Source: an uncultured Christensenellaceae bacterium (lineage in GTDB: Bacteria > Bacillota > Clostridia > Christensenellales > Pumilibacteraceae). From it: DNA of 36,542 nt. The translations under genes were made by a program, and so were the position numbers. The stretch is from contig CAJUQF010000002.1 in the NCBI GenBank assembly GCA_910588315.1, forward strand, positions 17,425 to 53,966. Direction: 5' to 3'. Below the pieces are notes generated by a model, which saw only the letters and a list, made by a program, of their open reading frames with translations, searched no databases and had not been told where the DNA came from. This document shows positions 1-7,700 of this stretch, piece after piece. Position 1 is the stretch's first letter; the number at the start of each line of letters is the position of its first letter.

Positions 1-78
1 AGGGCAGGCAGACCCTTGCCTGCCACATCTTGTTTATTGCCTTTCCACAAGCGGAGCGCATGGGTCTGCGCTCCCTAC
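1..78. repeat. Two-hairpin MITE-like repeat, copy 1 (left end cut by window edge)
   Basis: The element starts with (GT)AGGG and ends with CCCTAC. Its left arm is a hairpin GGCAGGC/GCCTGCC with loop AGACCCTT. Its right arm is a hairpin GGAGCGCA/TGCGCTCC with loop TGGGTC. Between the arms lies an AT-rich linker of about 25 bp. Copy 2 begins 130 bp later, and the intervening flank is repeated as well. There is no coding potential. It resembles REP/MITE-type elements common in bacterial intergenic DNA, but I cannot assign it to a named family. Confidence 0.8.
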
Positions 79-128
79 GAACATCTTTCTATTATTGCTT
101 TACTGTAAGCATTTACATTGTGTAATTC

Positions 129-208
129 GTAGGGCAGGCAGACCCTTGCCTGCCACATCTTGTTTATTGCCTTTCCACAAGCGGAACGCAGGGGTCTGCG
201 CTCCCTAC
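129..208. repeat. Two-hairpin MITE-like repeat, copy 2
   Basis: This copy has the same architecture as copy 1: GTAGGG at 129-134, CCCTAC at 203-208, left loop AGACCCTT and right loop GGGGTCT. The right stem carries one change (GGAACGCA against TGCGCTCC), which breaks one pair. The flank 'attgctttactgtaagcatt' and 'cattgtgtaattc' just before it recurs before the copies at 1420, 1551 and 1681, so the true repeat period is about 130 bp. Confidence 0.8.
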
Positions 209-440
209 GAAGATCAGTTCCGTTTTACTTTACGATGAAACACAGATTTTGCCGTTATAAAATTACACGAGTATAGGCGAAAGGCAACCGACGAGCCGAT
301 ACGACGCGAACGGATTGCGCCGAAAATTTGTGCGACAAGCAGGCGCGGTCGCGAAGTCGTAGCGGCGCTACGTCGAGCAATCGCAACGAACTTGTCGTGC
401 AAATTTTAAGCAAGACGCCGCACGAGTATCTGCGAGGAGG
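209..440. repeat. Long imperfect inverted repeat (cruciform-capable) downstream of degV copy 1
   Basis: This stretch has no believable gene; a short open frame across it is arginine-rich low-information translation. The outer arms are at 323-339 (AAAATTTGTGCGACAAG) and 391-407, complementary except at two positions. The centre is a perfect 6-bp stem at 358-372 (CGTAGC-GGC-GCTACG). The short sequence CACGAGTAT occurs on both sides of the structure (near 268 and 421). It lies just after the stop of the first degV gene on the minus strand. It could act as a transcript 3' structure or be the relic of a second kind of small mobile element. Confidence 0.55.
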
Positions 441-1313
441 TTAAACTTCGCGTTCTTTATCGGACAGGAAACACACGCCTATCATGCCTGCGCCGGTGTG
501 CGCGCCGATGACGGGTCCGACCCAGCCGACTTGCACGTCGCAATCCGGTCTTACCGCTTGTATGCGCGCTTTCATTTCTTCGTTATACTCGCTGTCCGCG
601 CTGGGCAGATAAACTTTGCTCGTACACAGCGCATTGTATTTTTTGAACATATCTGTCATAAAAGCCATGCCCTTGCCTGCGCCCATCTTTTTTTGAACGA
701 CCGACAGACCGCCCGTCTTGTTGATAACGAGAATGGGTTTGATATTGAGCGCCGTGCCTATGACCGCGCTCGCGCCCGACACTCTGCCGCCGCGCTTTAA
801 GTGCATAAGGTCGGTCGGCATGAACCAGACTTGAACGTGTTTGATGAACTCGGTGAGCTTTTCCATTGCGTCCGCCGCCGACAATCCTTCGTCTCTGAGC
901 CGCTCTGCCTCGTCGACGACGATCCTTTGCACGACTGTCGCGCCGAGCGAATCGAGAACGTACACGCGCGCATTATCGTGACGGGCATTAACCGCTTCCG
1001 CAGCCGCGCACGCGCTCTGGTACGTGTTAGACAGTCCCGAAGAAAGGGTTATATGCAACAGGTCTTTGCCGTGCTTTTCGAGCATCGCCTCGAAAAATTC
1101 TTCGTGTTCGGCGATGTTTATCTGCGAAGTCGTAGGCATTTTGCCCGCGCGGATCTGATCGTAGAACGCTTTGTAATCGGCGTCCGTATCGAACTCGTCG
1201 ACATGCGCCACGTCGTCGATAGTAAAAACCTGCGATATGTACTCTATGCCGCGGCGTTTCATCTCACCGCAATATATATCGCAAGACCTGTCGCTGCTTA
1301 GTATAAATTCCAT
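441..1313 (-). CDS. DegV family fatty-acid-binding protein (FakB-like), copy 1
   Basis: The 290-aa protein is the usual DegV length. DegV/FakB proteins bind a fatty acid and present it to the kinase FakA, so that exogenous or recycled acyl chains can enter phospholipid synthesis. Visible family marks are TTSQ at residues 61-64, SSGLSNTY at 91-98, a VYVLDS segment near 117-122, GGRVSG at 175-180 followed by LNIKPIL, and GPVIGAHTG at 266-274, whose His and Thr are typical ligand-site residues. I chose the ATG at 1313 because AAGGAG lies five bases upstream; an in-frame ATG at 1334 would swallow that ribosome site. It is the first of three tandem paralogues and is isolated from the next by the repeat array. 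No fakA is visible, so the kinase partner must lie elsewhere. The acyl-chain preference cannot be read from the sequence. Confidence 0.9.
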   Translation of the reverse strand: MEFILSSDRSCDIYCGEMKRRGIEYISQVFTIDDVAHVDEFDTDADYKAFYDQIRAGKMPTTSQINIAEHEEFFEAMLEKHGKDLLHITLSSGLSNTYQSACAAAEAVNARHDNARVYVLDSLGATVVQRIVVDEAERLRDEGLSAADAMEKLTEFIKHVQVWFMPTDLMHLKRGGRVSGASAVIGTALNIKPILVINKTGGLSVVQKKMGAGKGMAFMTDMFKKYNALCTSKVYLPSADSEYNEEMKARIQAVRPDCDVQVGWVGPVIGAHTGAGMIGVCFLSDKEREV

Positions 1314-1419
1314 AATTTCTCCTTGTCGAGTCATTCTACCCGTTTGTATTTTATATTGTAATAAGTCGAATTGTTGTTGCGCGTCCGGTAAGACCTAAAG
1401 CAATTATATTGTGTAATTA
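1314..1419 (-). promoter_or_regulatory. Upstream region of degV copy 1
   Basis: AAGGAG at about 1319-1324 (minus strand) is a good Shine-Dalgarno site for the start at 1313. An AT-rich TACAAT/TATAAA tract lies further upstream near 1350-1362. I could not find a convincing -35 at 16-18 bp from it, so the promoter is unassigned. Confidence 0.4.
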
Positions 1420-1500
1420 GTAGGGCAGGCAGACTCTTGCCTGCCACTCAACGTATTATTGTTTATCCATATGCGGAGCGCAAGGGTCTGCGCTCCCTAC
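1420..1500. repeat. Two-hairpin MITE-like repeat, copy 3
   Basis: GTAGGG at 1420-1425 and CCCTAC at 1495-1500 bound the unit. The left stem GGCAGGC/GCCTGCC is intact with loop AGACTCTT, one base different from copies 1 and 2. The right stem GGAGCGCA/TGCGCTCC is intact with GGGTCT in its loop. The linker differs in sequence from copies 1 and 2 but has a similar length and remains AT-rich. Confidence 0.8.
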
Positions 1501-1550
1501 GAACAGCGTTCTGTTATTGCCTTACGTTAAGAAATTTCATTGTATACTTC

Positions 1551-1629
1551 GTAGGGCAGGCAGACCCTTGCCTGCCATTACTCGAATTATTGCTTTACCA
1601 TAGCGGAGCGCCGAGGCGTCGCTCCCTAC
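1551..1629. repeat. Two-hairpin MITE-like repeat, copy 4
   Basis: The left arm is identical to copy 1. The right arm keeps the outer stem GGAGCG/CGCTCC and the terminal CCCTAC, but its loop is replaced by a CGAGGCGT-type sequence, so the GGGTCT found in copies 1-3 is missing. The distance from the start of copy 3 is 131 bp, matching the ~130-bp period. Confidence 0.75.
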
Positions 1630-1680
1630 AAACAACTCTCTGTTATTGCCTTACATTAAGCATTTACATTGGTGTACTTC

Positions 1681-1745
1681 GTAGGGCAGGCAGACCTTCT
1701 GCCGTTTCTCGGATTATTGCTTTACCGAGTGCGGAACACAAAAAG
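1681..1745. repeat. Two-hairpin MITE-like repeat, copy 5 (degenerate, right arm lost)
   Basis: It starts with GTAGGGCAGGCAGACC, but the left hairpin is shortened to GGCAG-ACCTT-CTGCC. The expected right hairpin is reduced to GCGGAACAC and runs into unrelated sequence close to the 3' end of the second degV gene (stop at 1763). It starts 130 bp after copy 4, so it is a decayed last unit of the tandem array. Confidence 0.65.
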
Positions 1746-1762
1746 ATCTAATGTTGCGCGGT

Positions 1763-2644
1763 TTACAGTGTCATTTCGCTGCGCGGTCTGTCGGACACAA
1801 ACGAGAGTCCTACGGCGCCGCAGCCTGTATGTGCGCCGATGACGGGACCTATCCAGCCTATTTCGACGTCGCAGTCGGGACGCGCGGCTTTTACCGCATC
1901 GCGCGTTTCTTCGGCAAGATCGCTGTCCGCCGACGCTATGTAGATCTTGTGCGGCAGTTTTGCGCTGTTCTTTTCGACCTTGGATACCATGGTCCTGACG
2001 CCTTTACCCGCGCCTATCACCTTTTGCACGACGGACAGTCCGCCGTGTTCGTTGATAGTGAGAATGGGTTTGATGTTAAGCGCCGTACCCAAAACAGCGC
2101 TCGCGCCGGACACTCTGCCGCCGCGCTTTAAGTGCATAAGGTCGGTCGGCATGAACCACGTGTGCAGATGATCGGTAAAATATTTAAGCTTTTCTACCGC
2201 TTCGGCTGCGGACAAATCATCGTCGCGAAGGCGCATCGCCTCGTCGACGACGTGACGCGTAGTTATCGTCGCGCCGAGCGAATCTACCACGTACACGCGC
2301 TTTGCGCCGCGCCGGGAGTTTACGGACTCTGCGGCAGTGCATGCGCTGGAATAAGTACTCGAAAGTCCGGACGACAGCGTGATGTGTACAATGTCGCCGT
2401 CGTACTTGTCGCATAACATATCGAAGAATTCTTCATGCTCGACGATGTTTATCTGCGAAGTCGTCGGCATTTTGCCTGCGCGGATCAAGTCGTAGAACGC
2501 TTTGTAGTCCGCGTCCGCCTTGAATTCGTCGAAATTCGGAACGTCGTCTATCGTGTACACGAGCGGACGGTATTCTATGCCGTTTGCTTTTAAATCACTG
2601 CGGAATATATCGCATGACGTATCTGTCGAAAGAGTAAATTTCAT
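1763..2644 (-). CDS. DegV family fatty-acid-binding protein (FakB-like), copy 2
   Basis: This 293-aa paralogue shares all the conserved blocks of copy 1: PTTSQI, ITLSSGLSSTYSSA, VYVVDSLGAT, a long identical run around LMHLKRGGRVSGASAV, LNIKPIL, and GPVIGAHTG near the C-terminus. The role is presumed to be the same: binding a fatty acid for transfer to a FakA-type kinase. A GTG at 2653 is in frame, but I prefer the ATG at 2644 because GGGTGAT upstream matches part of the anti-Shine-Dalgarno complement and overlaps that GTG. An AT-rich upstream region with two copies of TTTGGATTT 19 bp apart (2668-2676 and 2687-2695) separates it from copy 3. It may be transcribed with copy 3 or on its own. Confidence 0.88.
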   Translation of the reverse strand: MKFTLSTDTSCDIFRSDLKANGIEYRPLVYTIDDVPNFDEFKADADYKAFYDLIRAGKMPTTSQINIVEHEEFFDMLCDKYDGDIVHITLSSGLSSTYSSACTAAESVNSRRGAKRVYVVDSLGATITTRHVVDEAMRLRDDDLSAAEAVEKLKYFTDHLHTWFMPTDLMHLKRGGRVSGASAVLGTALNIKPILTINEHGGLSVVQKVIGAGKGVRTMVSKVEKNSAKLPHKIYIASADSDLAEETRDAVKAARPDCDVEIGWIGPVIGAHTGCGAVGLSFVSDRPRSEMTL

Positions 2645-2731
2645 AATTATCACCCGATAAATTTTTCTTTGGATTTATATTGTTTATTTGGATTTGTATT
2701 ATATAAATGATAGTACGGTACTGACCGTGAT

Positions 2732-3604
2732 CTATATTTCCGCTCTCGTTTTGTCGGATACAAACGAAATACCGACCGCATTGCAACCCGTGTGCGAACC
2801 TATGACCGGACCTATCCAGCCTATCTCTATATCGCAGTCCGGGCGCAACGCCTGAGCCTTTTTAAGCATACCTTCCGCAAGATCGCTGTCCGCAGATGCG
2901 ATATACACCTTGTGCGGCTTTTGCGTCGCATAATTTTGGAACACGTTAAGCATAGCCGCTACGCCCTTGCCGGCGCCTATCTTCTTTTGCATTACGACGA
3001 GCGCGCCCGCCGGATCGAACCGAAGTATCGGCTTGATATTAAGCGCCGTACCGATATAAGCGGAAGGTCCCGATACCCTGCCGCCGCGCTTTAAGTGCAT
3101 AAGGTCGTACGGCATGAACCAGGTATGTATATGCGAAACAAGCTCGTCGAGCCGCGCCGCCGCGTCGCTTGCCGAAACGCCCTCGTCTCTCATTCGCTCC
3201 GCCGCATCGACTACGTGTCGGGTCGCGATCGTAGCGCCGAGCGAATCCACTATATAAATATGTCTGCCCGTTTGCTCGAGTATGTTCACCGCAACCTGCC
3301 GCGCAAAAAGCGGCGACGTCGTTATACCGGACGAGATCGTCACATGCACGATATCGCCGTCGTATTTTTTGAGCAACTCGCCGAAATATATATCGTACTC
3401 CGGCATTGTGATCTGCGAAGTCGTGGGCATTTCCCCGTCGCGGATCAAATCGTAGAACTCTCTGATCTGTTCGTCGCGCGTGAACTCGTCGTATTTTTCC
3501 ACCCCTTCGGTCGTGTAATGAATGGGTATGTACTCTATACCGCGCTCTCGCAGTTCGTCGCGAAAAATATCGCATGACGTATCCGTAGATAATGTAAAGC
3601 TCAT
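2732..3604 (-). CDS. DegV family fatty-acid-binding protein (FakB-like), copy 3
   Basis: This is the third 290-aa DegV paralogue. The blocks PTTSQI, VDSLGATIATRHVVD, LMHLKRGGRVSG, LNIKPIL and GPVIGSHTG are conserved. The segment that reads SSGLSxTY in the first two copies is SSGITTSPLF here, so the serine-glycine pair stays but the following helix start differs; this could change the ligand pocket. A longer in-frame start at 3682 exists, but GAGGAG six bases before the ATG at 3604 fixes the start there and matches the paralogue lengths. It lies directly upstream of, and divergent from, spo0A. The three copies probably arose by tandem duplication and may bind different acyl chains. Confidence 0.88.
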   Translation of the reverse strand: MSFTLSTDTSCDIFRDELRERGIEYIPIHYTTEGVEKYDEFTRDEQIREFYDLIRDGEMPTTSQITMPEYDIYFGELLKKYDGDIVHVTISSGITTSPLFARQVAVNILEQTGRHIYIVDSLGATIATRHVVDAAERMRDEGVSASDAAARLDELVSHIHTWFMPYDLMHLKRGGRVSGPSAYIGTALNIKPILRFDPAGALVVMQKKIGAGKGVAAMLNVFQNYATQKPHKVYIASADSDLAEGMLKKAQALRPDCDIEIGWIGPVIGSHTGCNAVGISFVSDKTRAEI

Positions 3605-3856
3605 CTTGCTCCTCGTATTTAATAATAATGTATTGTAAATACGGTTGTATTGTACAACATGTATGTATGTTTTGTATAGCATTTTGTGAAATTACCGTCG
3701 CTTTTCGCCTTGATATATAAAATATTACACGTTTTATCCATACGTGTGTCATTTATATCAATTATTGACCGCTCGATATCGACCGTGTCCGACCGTATCC
3801 GAATCTGCCCGACCGAGACCGGAACACTTTCGTGCCAATCAGCCAAAATAAGCGTT

Positions 3857-3868
3857 TTATCGACAAAA
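3857..3868 (-). promoter_or_regulatory. Candidate 0A box upstream of spo0A
   Basis: Read on the minus strand the sequence is TTTTGTCGATAA, one base away from the TGTCGAA core of the Spo0A-P binding site. It lies about 30 bp upstream of the spo0A -35 hexamer, a place compatible with autoregulation by Spo0A-P as known in Bacillus and Clostridium. A weaker GTCGATT match lies at about 3931-3938, just after the -10. Confidence 0.45.
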
Positions 3869-3896
3869 CACGTCCATTTCCGTAAGTATGCGAAAC

Positions 3897-3925
3897 TTGA
3901 ATATATACCGTGAAAATGGTATAAT
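3897..3925 (+). promoter_or_regulatory. Sigma-A promoter of spo0A
   Basis: TTGAAT at 3897-3902, a 17-bp spacer, then TATAAT at 3920-3925 preceded by TGG, which makes an extended -10. The expected start of transcription is near 3932. An AGGAG site at 3948-3952 lies 11 bases before the ATG, slightly longer than usual. Confidence 0.75.
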
Positions 3926-3963
3926 TTTAATAAATCGACGAGATAACAGGAGCGCATTAAACA

Positions 3964-4692
3964 ATGAAAATCAGAGTCATGGTATGTGACGATAACGAAG
4001 AATTCGTGACGAGCGTACGCACGCACTTTGCGACATCGGACAAAATAGAGCTTGTGGAAACGGCGGTCAACGGCAACGACGCACTCGACAAACTCCCCAC
4101 CGCGAGACCGGACGTGCTGCTGCTCGATCTCGTAATGCCCAATCTCGACGGGTTCTCCGTACTCGAACGCGTCAACAAAGGCAATATGAAAATAATAGTC
4201 GTTTCGGCTTTATCTCAGGAAGCGTTTATTTCCAAAGCGATGAATCTCGGCGCCGACTTTTATATGATGAAGCCGCTGTCATTTTCCGTACTCGACGAAC
4301 GTATAGTCGATGCGGTAAGGAGCCACCGACCTTCGGCGAAAAACCGTTCCATGGACGAGAAGATCAGCAATATATTTATAACCGTCGGCATCCCCGCGCA
4401 CATAAAAGGCTATCAATACCTGCGCGAAGCCATAAAAATGACTATCGACAGTCCGGAGATAATCAATTCCATTACCAAAAAGCTTTATCCCGAAGTCGCC
4501 GAACACTTCAACACCAGCCCGAGCAAAGTGGAACGCGCCATCCGTCACGCAATAGAAGTCGCTTGGAACCGCGGCAAGATAGAAAACATCAACACCCTGT
4601 TCGGCGTGCGCGTGTATAATCATAACGAAAAGCCGACAAACGGCGAGTTCATCGCGCTCGTCGCGGATAAAATGCTGCTCGAAAGCGTATAA
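3964..4692 (+). CDS. spo0A: Sporulation master response regulator Spo0A
   Basis: Spo0A is the phosphorelay-controlled transcription factor that commits cells to endospore formation. The 242-aa protein has a receiver domain (about 1-120) with acidic pocket D9-D10, phospho-acceptor D55 within LLLDLVMPNLDG, S81 and K103. It is followed by the distinctive Spo0A DNA-binding domain (about 135-242), with IPAHIKGYQYLREAI, KLYPEVAEHF, the recognition-helix stretch SKVERAIRHAIEVAW, and KPTNGEFIALVADK near the end. These blocks are diagnostic for Spo0A rather than other response regulators. It is monocistronic, with its own promoter and terminator. In many Bacilli and Clostridia spo0A follows spoIVB; here the upstream neighbour is a divergent degV gene, so that linkage is absent. 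Confidence 0.97.
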   Translation: MKIRVMVCDDNEEFVTSVRTHFATSDKIELVETAVNGNDALDKLPTARPDVLLLDLVMPNLDGFSVLERVNKGNMKIIVVSALSQEAFISKAMNLGADFYMMKPLSFSVLDERIVDAVRSHRPSAKNRSMDEKISNIFITVGIPAHIKGYQYLREAIKMTIDSPEIINSITKKLYPEVAEHFNTSPSKVERAIRHAIEVAWNRGKIENINTLFGVRVYNHNEKPTNGEFIALVADKMLLESV

Positions 4693-4730
4693 CGCTTATC
4701 TGATATATTTGTTAATATCCGACCTAACAG

Positions 4731-4758
4731 AAAAGCACGGCAATAGCCGTGCTTTTTT
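4731..4758 (+). terminator. Rho-independent terminator of spo0A (probably bidirectional)
   Basis: A perfect stem AAAAGCACGGC-AATA-GCCGTGCTTTT is followed by more T. Read from the minus strand it also ends in TTTTCTGTT, so it can serve the convergent glycosidase gene that stops at 4798. Confidence 0.92.
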
Positions 4759-4797
4759 AGTTTATTTATTTACGTTATTTTGTTTATGACGGATTTG

Positions 4798-7700
4798 TTA
4801 TTGTATTTTACTCTTCTTTTTCTTGATCAAAACATACGCCGCTGTCGCCGCCGCGAATATTACCGCCTCGATCACGCACGCTATCGCAACGATCGCCGCG
4901 ACGGGCAATCCGCTCTCTTCCGGTTTGTTTTCCGTAACGGGCGGAGTCGTCGGCGTTTGTCCGTCGCCGAGCTTTACGTACTTTGCGTACAGCGTCAGGT
5001 TTTCCGTCGCGGTCTCCGGCATGATTGCCTCTTCGGTGAACGCCGCATCCTTATACAGACCGTCGAACGCATAGCCTTCTACGCGCGGCGGCGTGAAACT
5101 TATAGCGCCGTCCTTTTCGATCGTTTTGTCGTATATCTTGTTCGTTCCGTTCATGACGACAATCTTATACTTTTCTTTTTCGACCGGGTCGACGGGATCT
5201 ATCGGCTGATCCGGTTTCACTTCGGAATTGGTCACCGCAAACTCCGTGATCTCCGTAGCGGAATGTTGCGATCTTATTCCGACCATTCCCATGCCGAGCC
5301 GATCTTCGAGCGTGTATTCGAGCGTAGCTACGCCGTTTACATATCCGTACAGCTTACCGCCCTTTATTACAAGCTCCAATTCGAGCGTCGTACCCGTTAT
5401 ATACGCAGTCGAGCCGCCGAATATAAGTCCGGTGTAACCATTATCGGCGTCGAATCCGTACAGACTGAACTTTACAGTATTGCCGCTGCTTTCCGCCTGT
5501 AGATTCAAAGCGTTTATCTTGTCCTGCGCGCCGCTCGGTCTCGACGCGTTGAAATATATCCCGGCGTTTATATCCCGTCCGCGCGTGAGTCTTATCTTCA
5601 TCTTCACGGATATCGCGTCGTGGTTATAGCTGCCTTTGAGCAAAAATTTCTGTTCGGCTTTTCCCGACGTTATCAGCGCGCCGTTCTCGATTACCGCGGA
5701 CGAAAGCGCCGTCGACGAATATACGTCGAACTTATCGAGCGACGCATTGCCGTCGAACTTTACGTCGAGCGTTTCGCCGTCCACCGTCTCGACGGGCGGA
5801 GTCGGCTGCTCTTTCGTGTATCCGAACAGCGGATACGTCGAGAAGAACATATTACTTTCGAGTTCGCCGTACGGGATTATCTTAAACGGCGTCTCGCCGT
5901 TCGTTTCGTACGCCCATCTGCCGTTACCCGTAGACTTAAGTCCTTTCATAAAATCTTCGAGCGACATGTTGAGATCGATAGCCGACTCGTCCGTGCCGTC
6001 GGTATCTTTGCCGTGGACTTTGAACTTGAATTCGTAATAGCTGTCGGGATCGATCACCGTCGCCATAAGTACCGGTCCGTACATAAAGGCGTGACGAGTC
6101 TTGCCTTCCACCTGAGTAAGTCCGTCGTAATCGACCGCGCTAAGCTCTTTTGCCGCCGTTACTTCCACTTCGTCGCCGGTCTCGACTTCGAGCGTGACAT
6201 AGCCTCCGCCTATCGGCATTGATATTTCCGCCGCTTTTCCGTTTACTTTCACCGCGAACGACTTTGCCCAGGACGGCACGCGCAATGTCAGTTTCATGCC
6301 GTCGCCCGTTATCTTTATTACACTTACGTCGCCGGTCAATATGTTTGCCGTCTGCGTTAACGCGTAGTGTTTGCCGCCGACGGTCGCATCGAGCGCCGCG
6401 CTGTCGTACAGGTTGACGCGAACGCCGTCGTCTTCGAGCAGGTAGATAAACTCGGGCAGGCGCGACAGCAGATTTGATCCGTTGATCTCACAGCACGTAT
6501 TGGTATTGAGCGCGACTTCTATCTTGCCGTTATAGCGTTGGTGGTATCTCAGCTTGCCGCCGGCGTCCTGCGCCTCGCGCATGATATTGTATATTCCCTT
6601 TTCCACTTCGAGCGCATATTTCTCTTCGTTCGGGAAAAGCTGTAAAAGTTTGTAGTTGAAATCGACCCAAAACGCCGTGCCGCAAAGCTCGCCGGTGTGA
6701 TTGCCGCTGTCGAGATGCCGAGAGCCGGGCAGGTACGTATTGAACTCGCATATCGCCGCCGCACCGCCTTCGTGAATGAAAAACTCGTGCATCATGTTCC
6801 AATATCCGAGACAGGCGTTAAGATATTTCACGTCGCCTGTCGCGCGGTAATGATCGAGATAGGAATCGACGCCGGTCATGAGATAGTTGTGCGGACGGTT
6901 GAGCGGATATTTGTATATCGCCTCCGGTATCTCACCCGTGAGATATTCGATCCACCAATCCTGTATGTAGCAAAGCTCGGCGTACGTCATATCCTCGGTC
7001 TTGCCGACGGGTGTGAAATACGTCTTGGTGCTTGCCGGATGTCCCTGTACGCCGACCACGCCTTCGAGCATATGCTCGCCGTACTTGTTGGGATTGTAGT
7101 TGTACCAATCCATGAATTCGCGCAAGATCGTGTATGCAATGTTGTCTTTTACCGCGACGCCTTTGTTGTTATAATAGTCGCCGGCCGCAACCAGCCCTTT
7201 TACGAACATCGCGCGGTCGTAATTGCGCCGCTCGTCCTCCGACGGATCGGAATTGCCGCCGAGTACGCTCTCGTCGTAAGACAGCGCGTAACCGTTGCCG
7301 TTTTGCTCCTGCCGCGCACGTATCCTGTTCAAAAGCGCACTAAGCTCGGTCTCGAACTCCGGCACGCTTTTCCAATTAAGGGTATTTGCAAGTCCTGCGA
7401 GTACCCTGCCCTCGTTGGAGTTTTGCAGCATGGATACCCACCATTCGGTCACGTCGACATAGTTTGTCTTTTTTATGCTGTTTTTGAAATACGTAGTGTT
7501 CTTATCGAACATGTCGCCGAGTATACCGCCTTTAAGCGTCACTCCGCCCGTCGGCTTGTTCGCGGCAAACTCGACCGGTTGCCACATTGCGGGGTCGGAC
7601 ACTTCGCGCGTGCCGTCCACGCGCTTTGCTATCTCGTCAAGTGCTTTTATGCGCATATCCGCTTCAAGCGAAACAAACGCCAAGTCGTCCGTGGTTATGT

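Larger units (their letters stand above)
3605..3963. promoter_or_regulatory. Divergent intergenic region between degV copy 3 and spo0A
   Basis: The region holds the spo0A promoter and candidate 0A box (listed separately) and, on the minus strand, the AT-rich leader of degV copy 3 with its GAGGAG site. The stretch around 3640-3665 contains palindromic TTGTACAA-type sequence. I found no gene and no further repeat in it. Confidence 0.5.

Noticed and set aside
214..402. A 62-codon minus-strand gene in the palindromic region
   Set aside because: It spans the inverted repeat, is arginine-rich and has no ribosome-binding site or domain.
1..1745. CRISPR array
   Set aside because: The repeated unit is about 130 bp with two internal hairpins, and the spacing sequence is itself repeated. 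There are no unique spacers of constant length and no cas genes.
4798..4960. LPXTG sortase signal at the end of the GH127-like protein
   Set aside because: The C-terminus has a membrane helix and basic tail, but the nearest similar sequence is SGLPVAAI, which lacks the T-G positions. The same is true of the two proteins at 31.8-36.5 kb.
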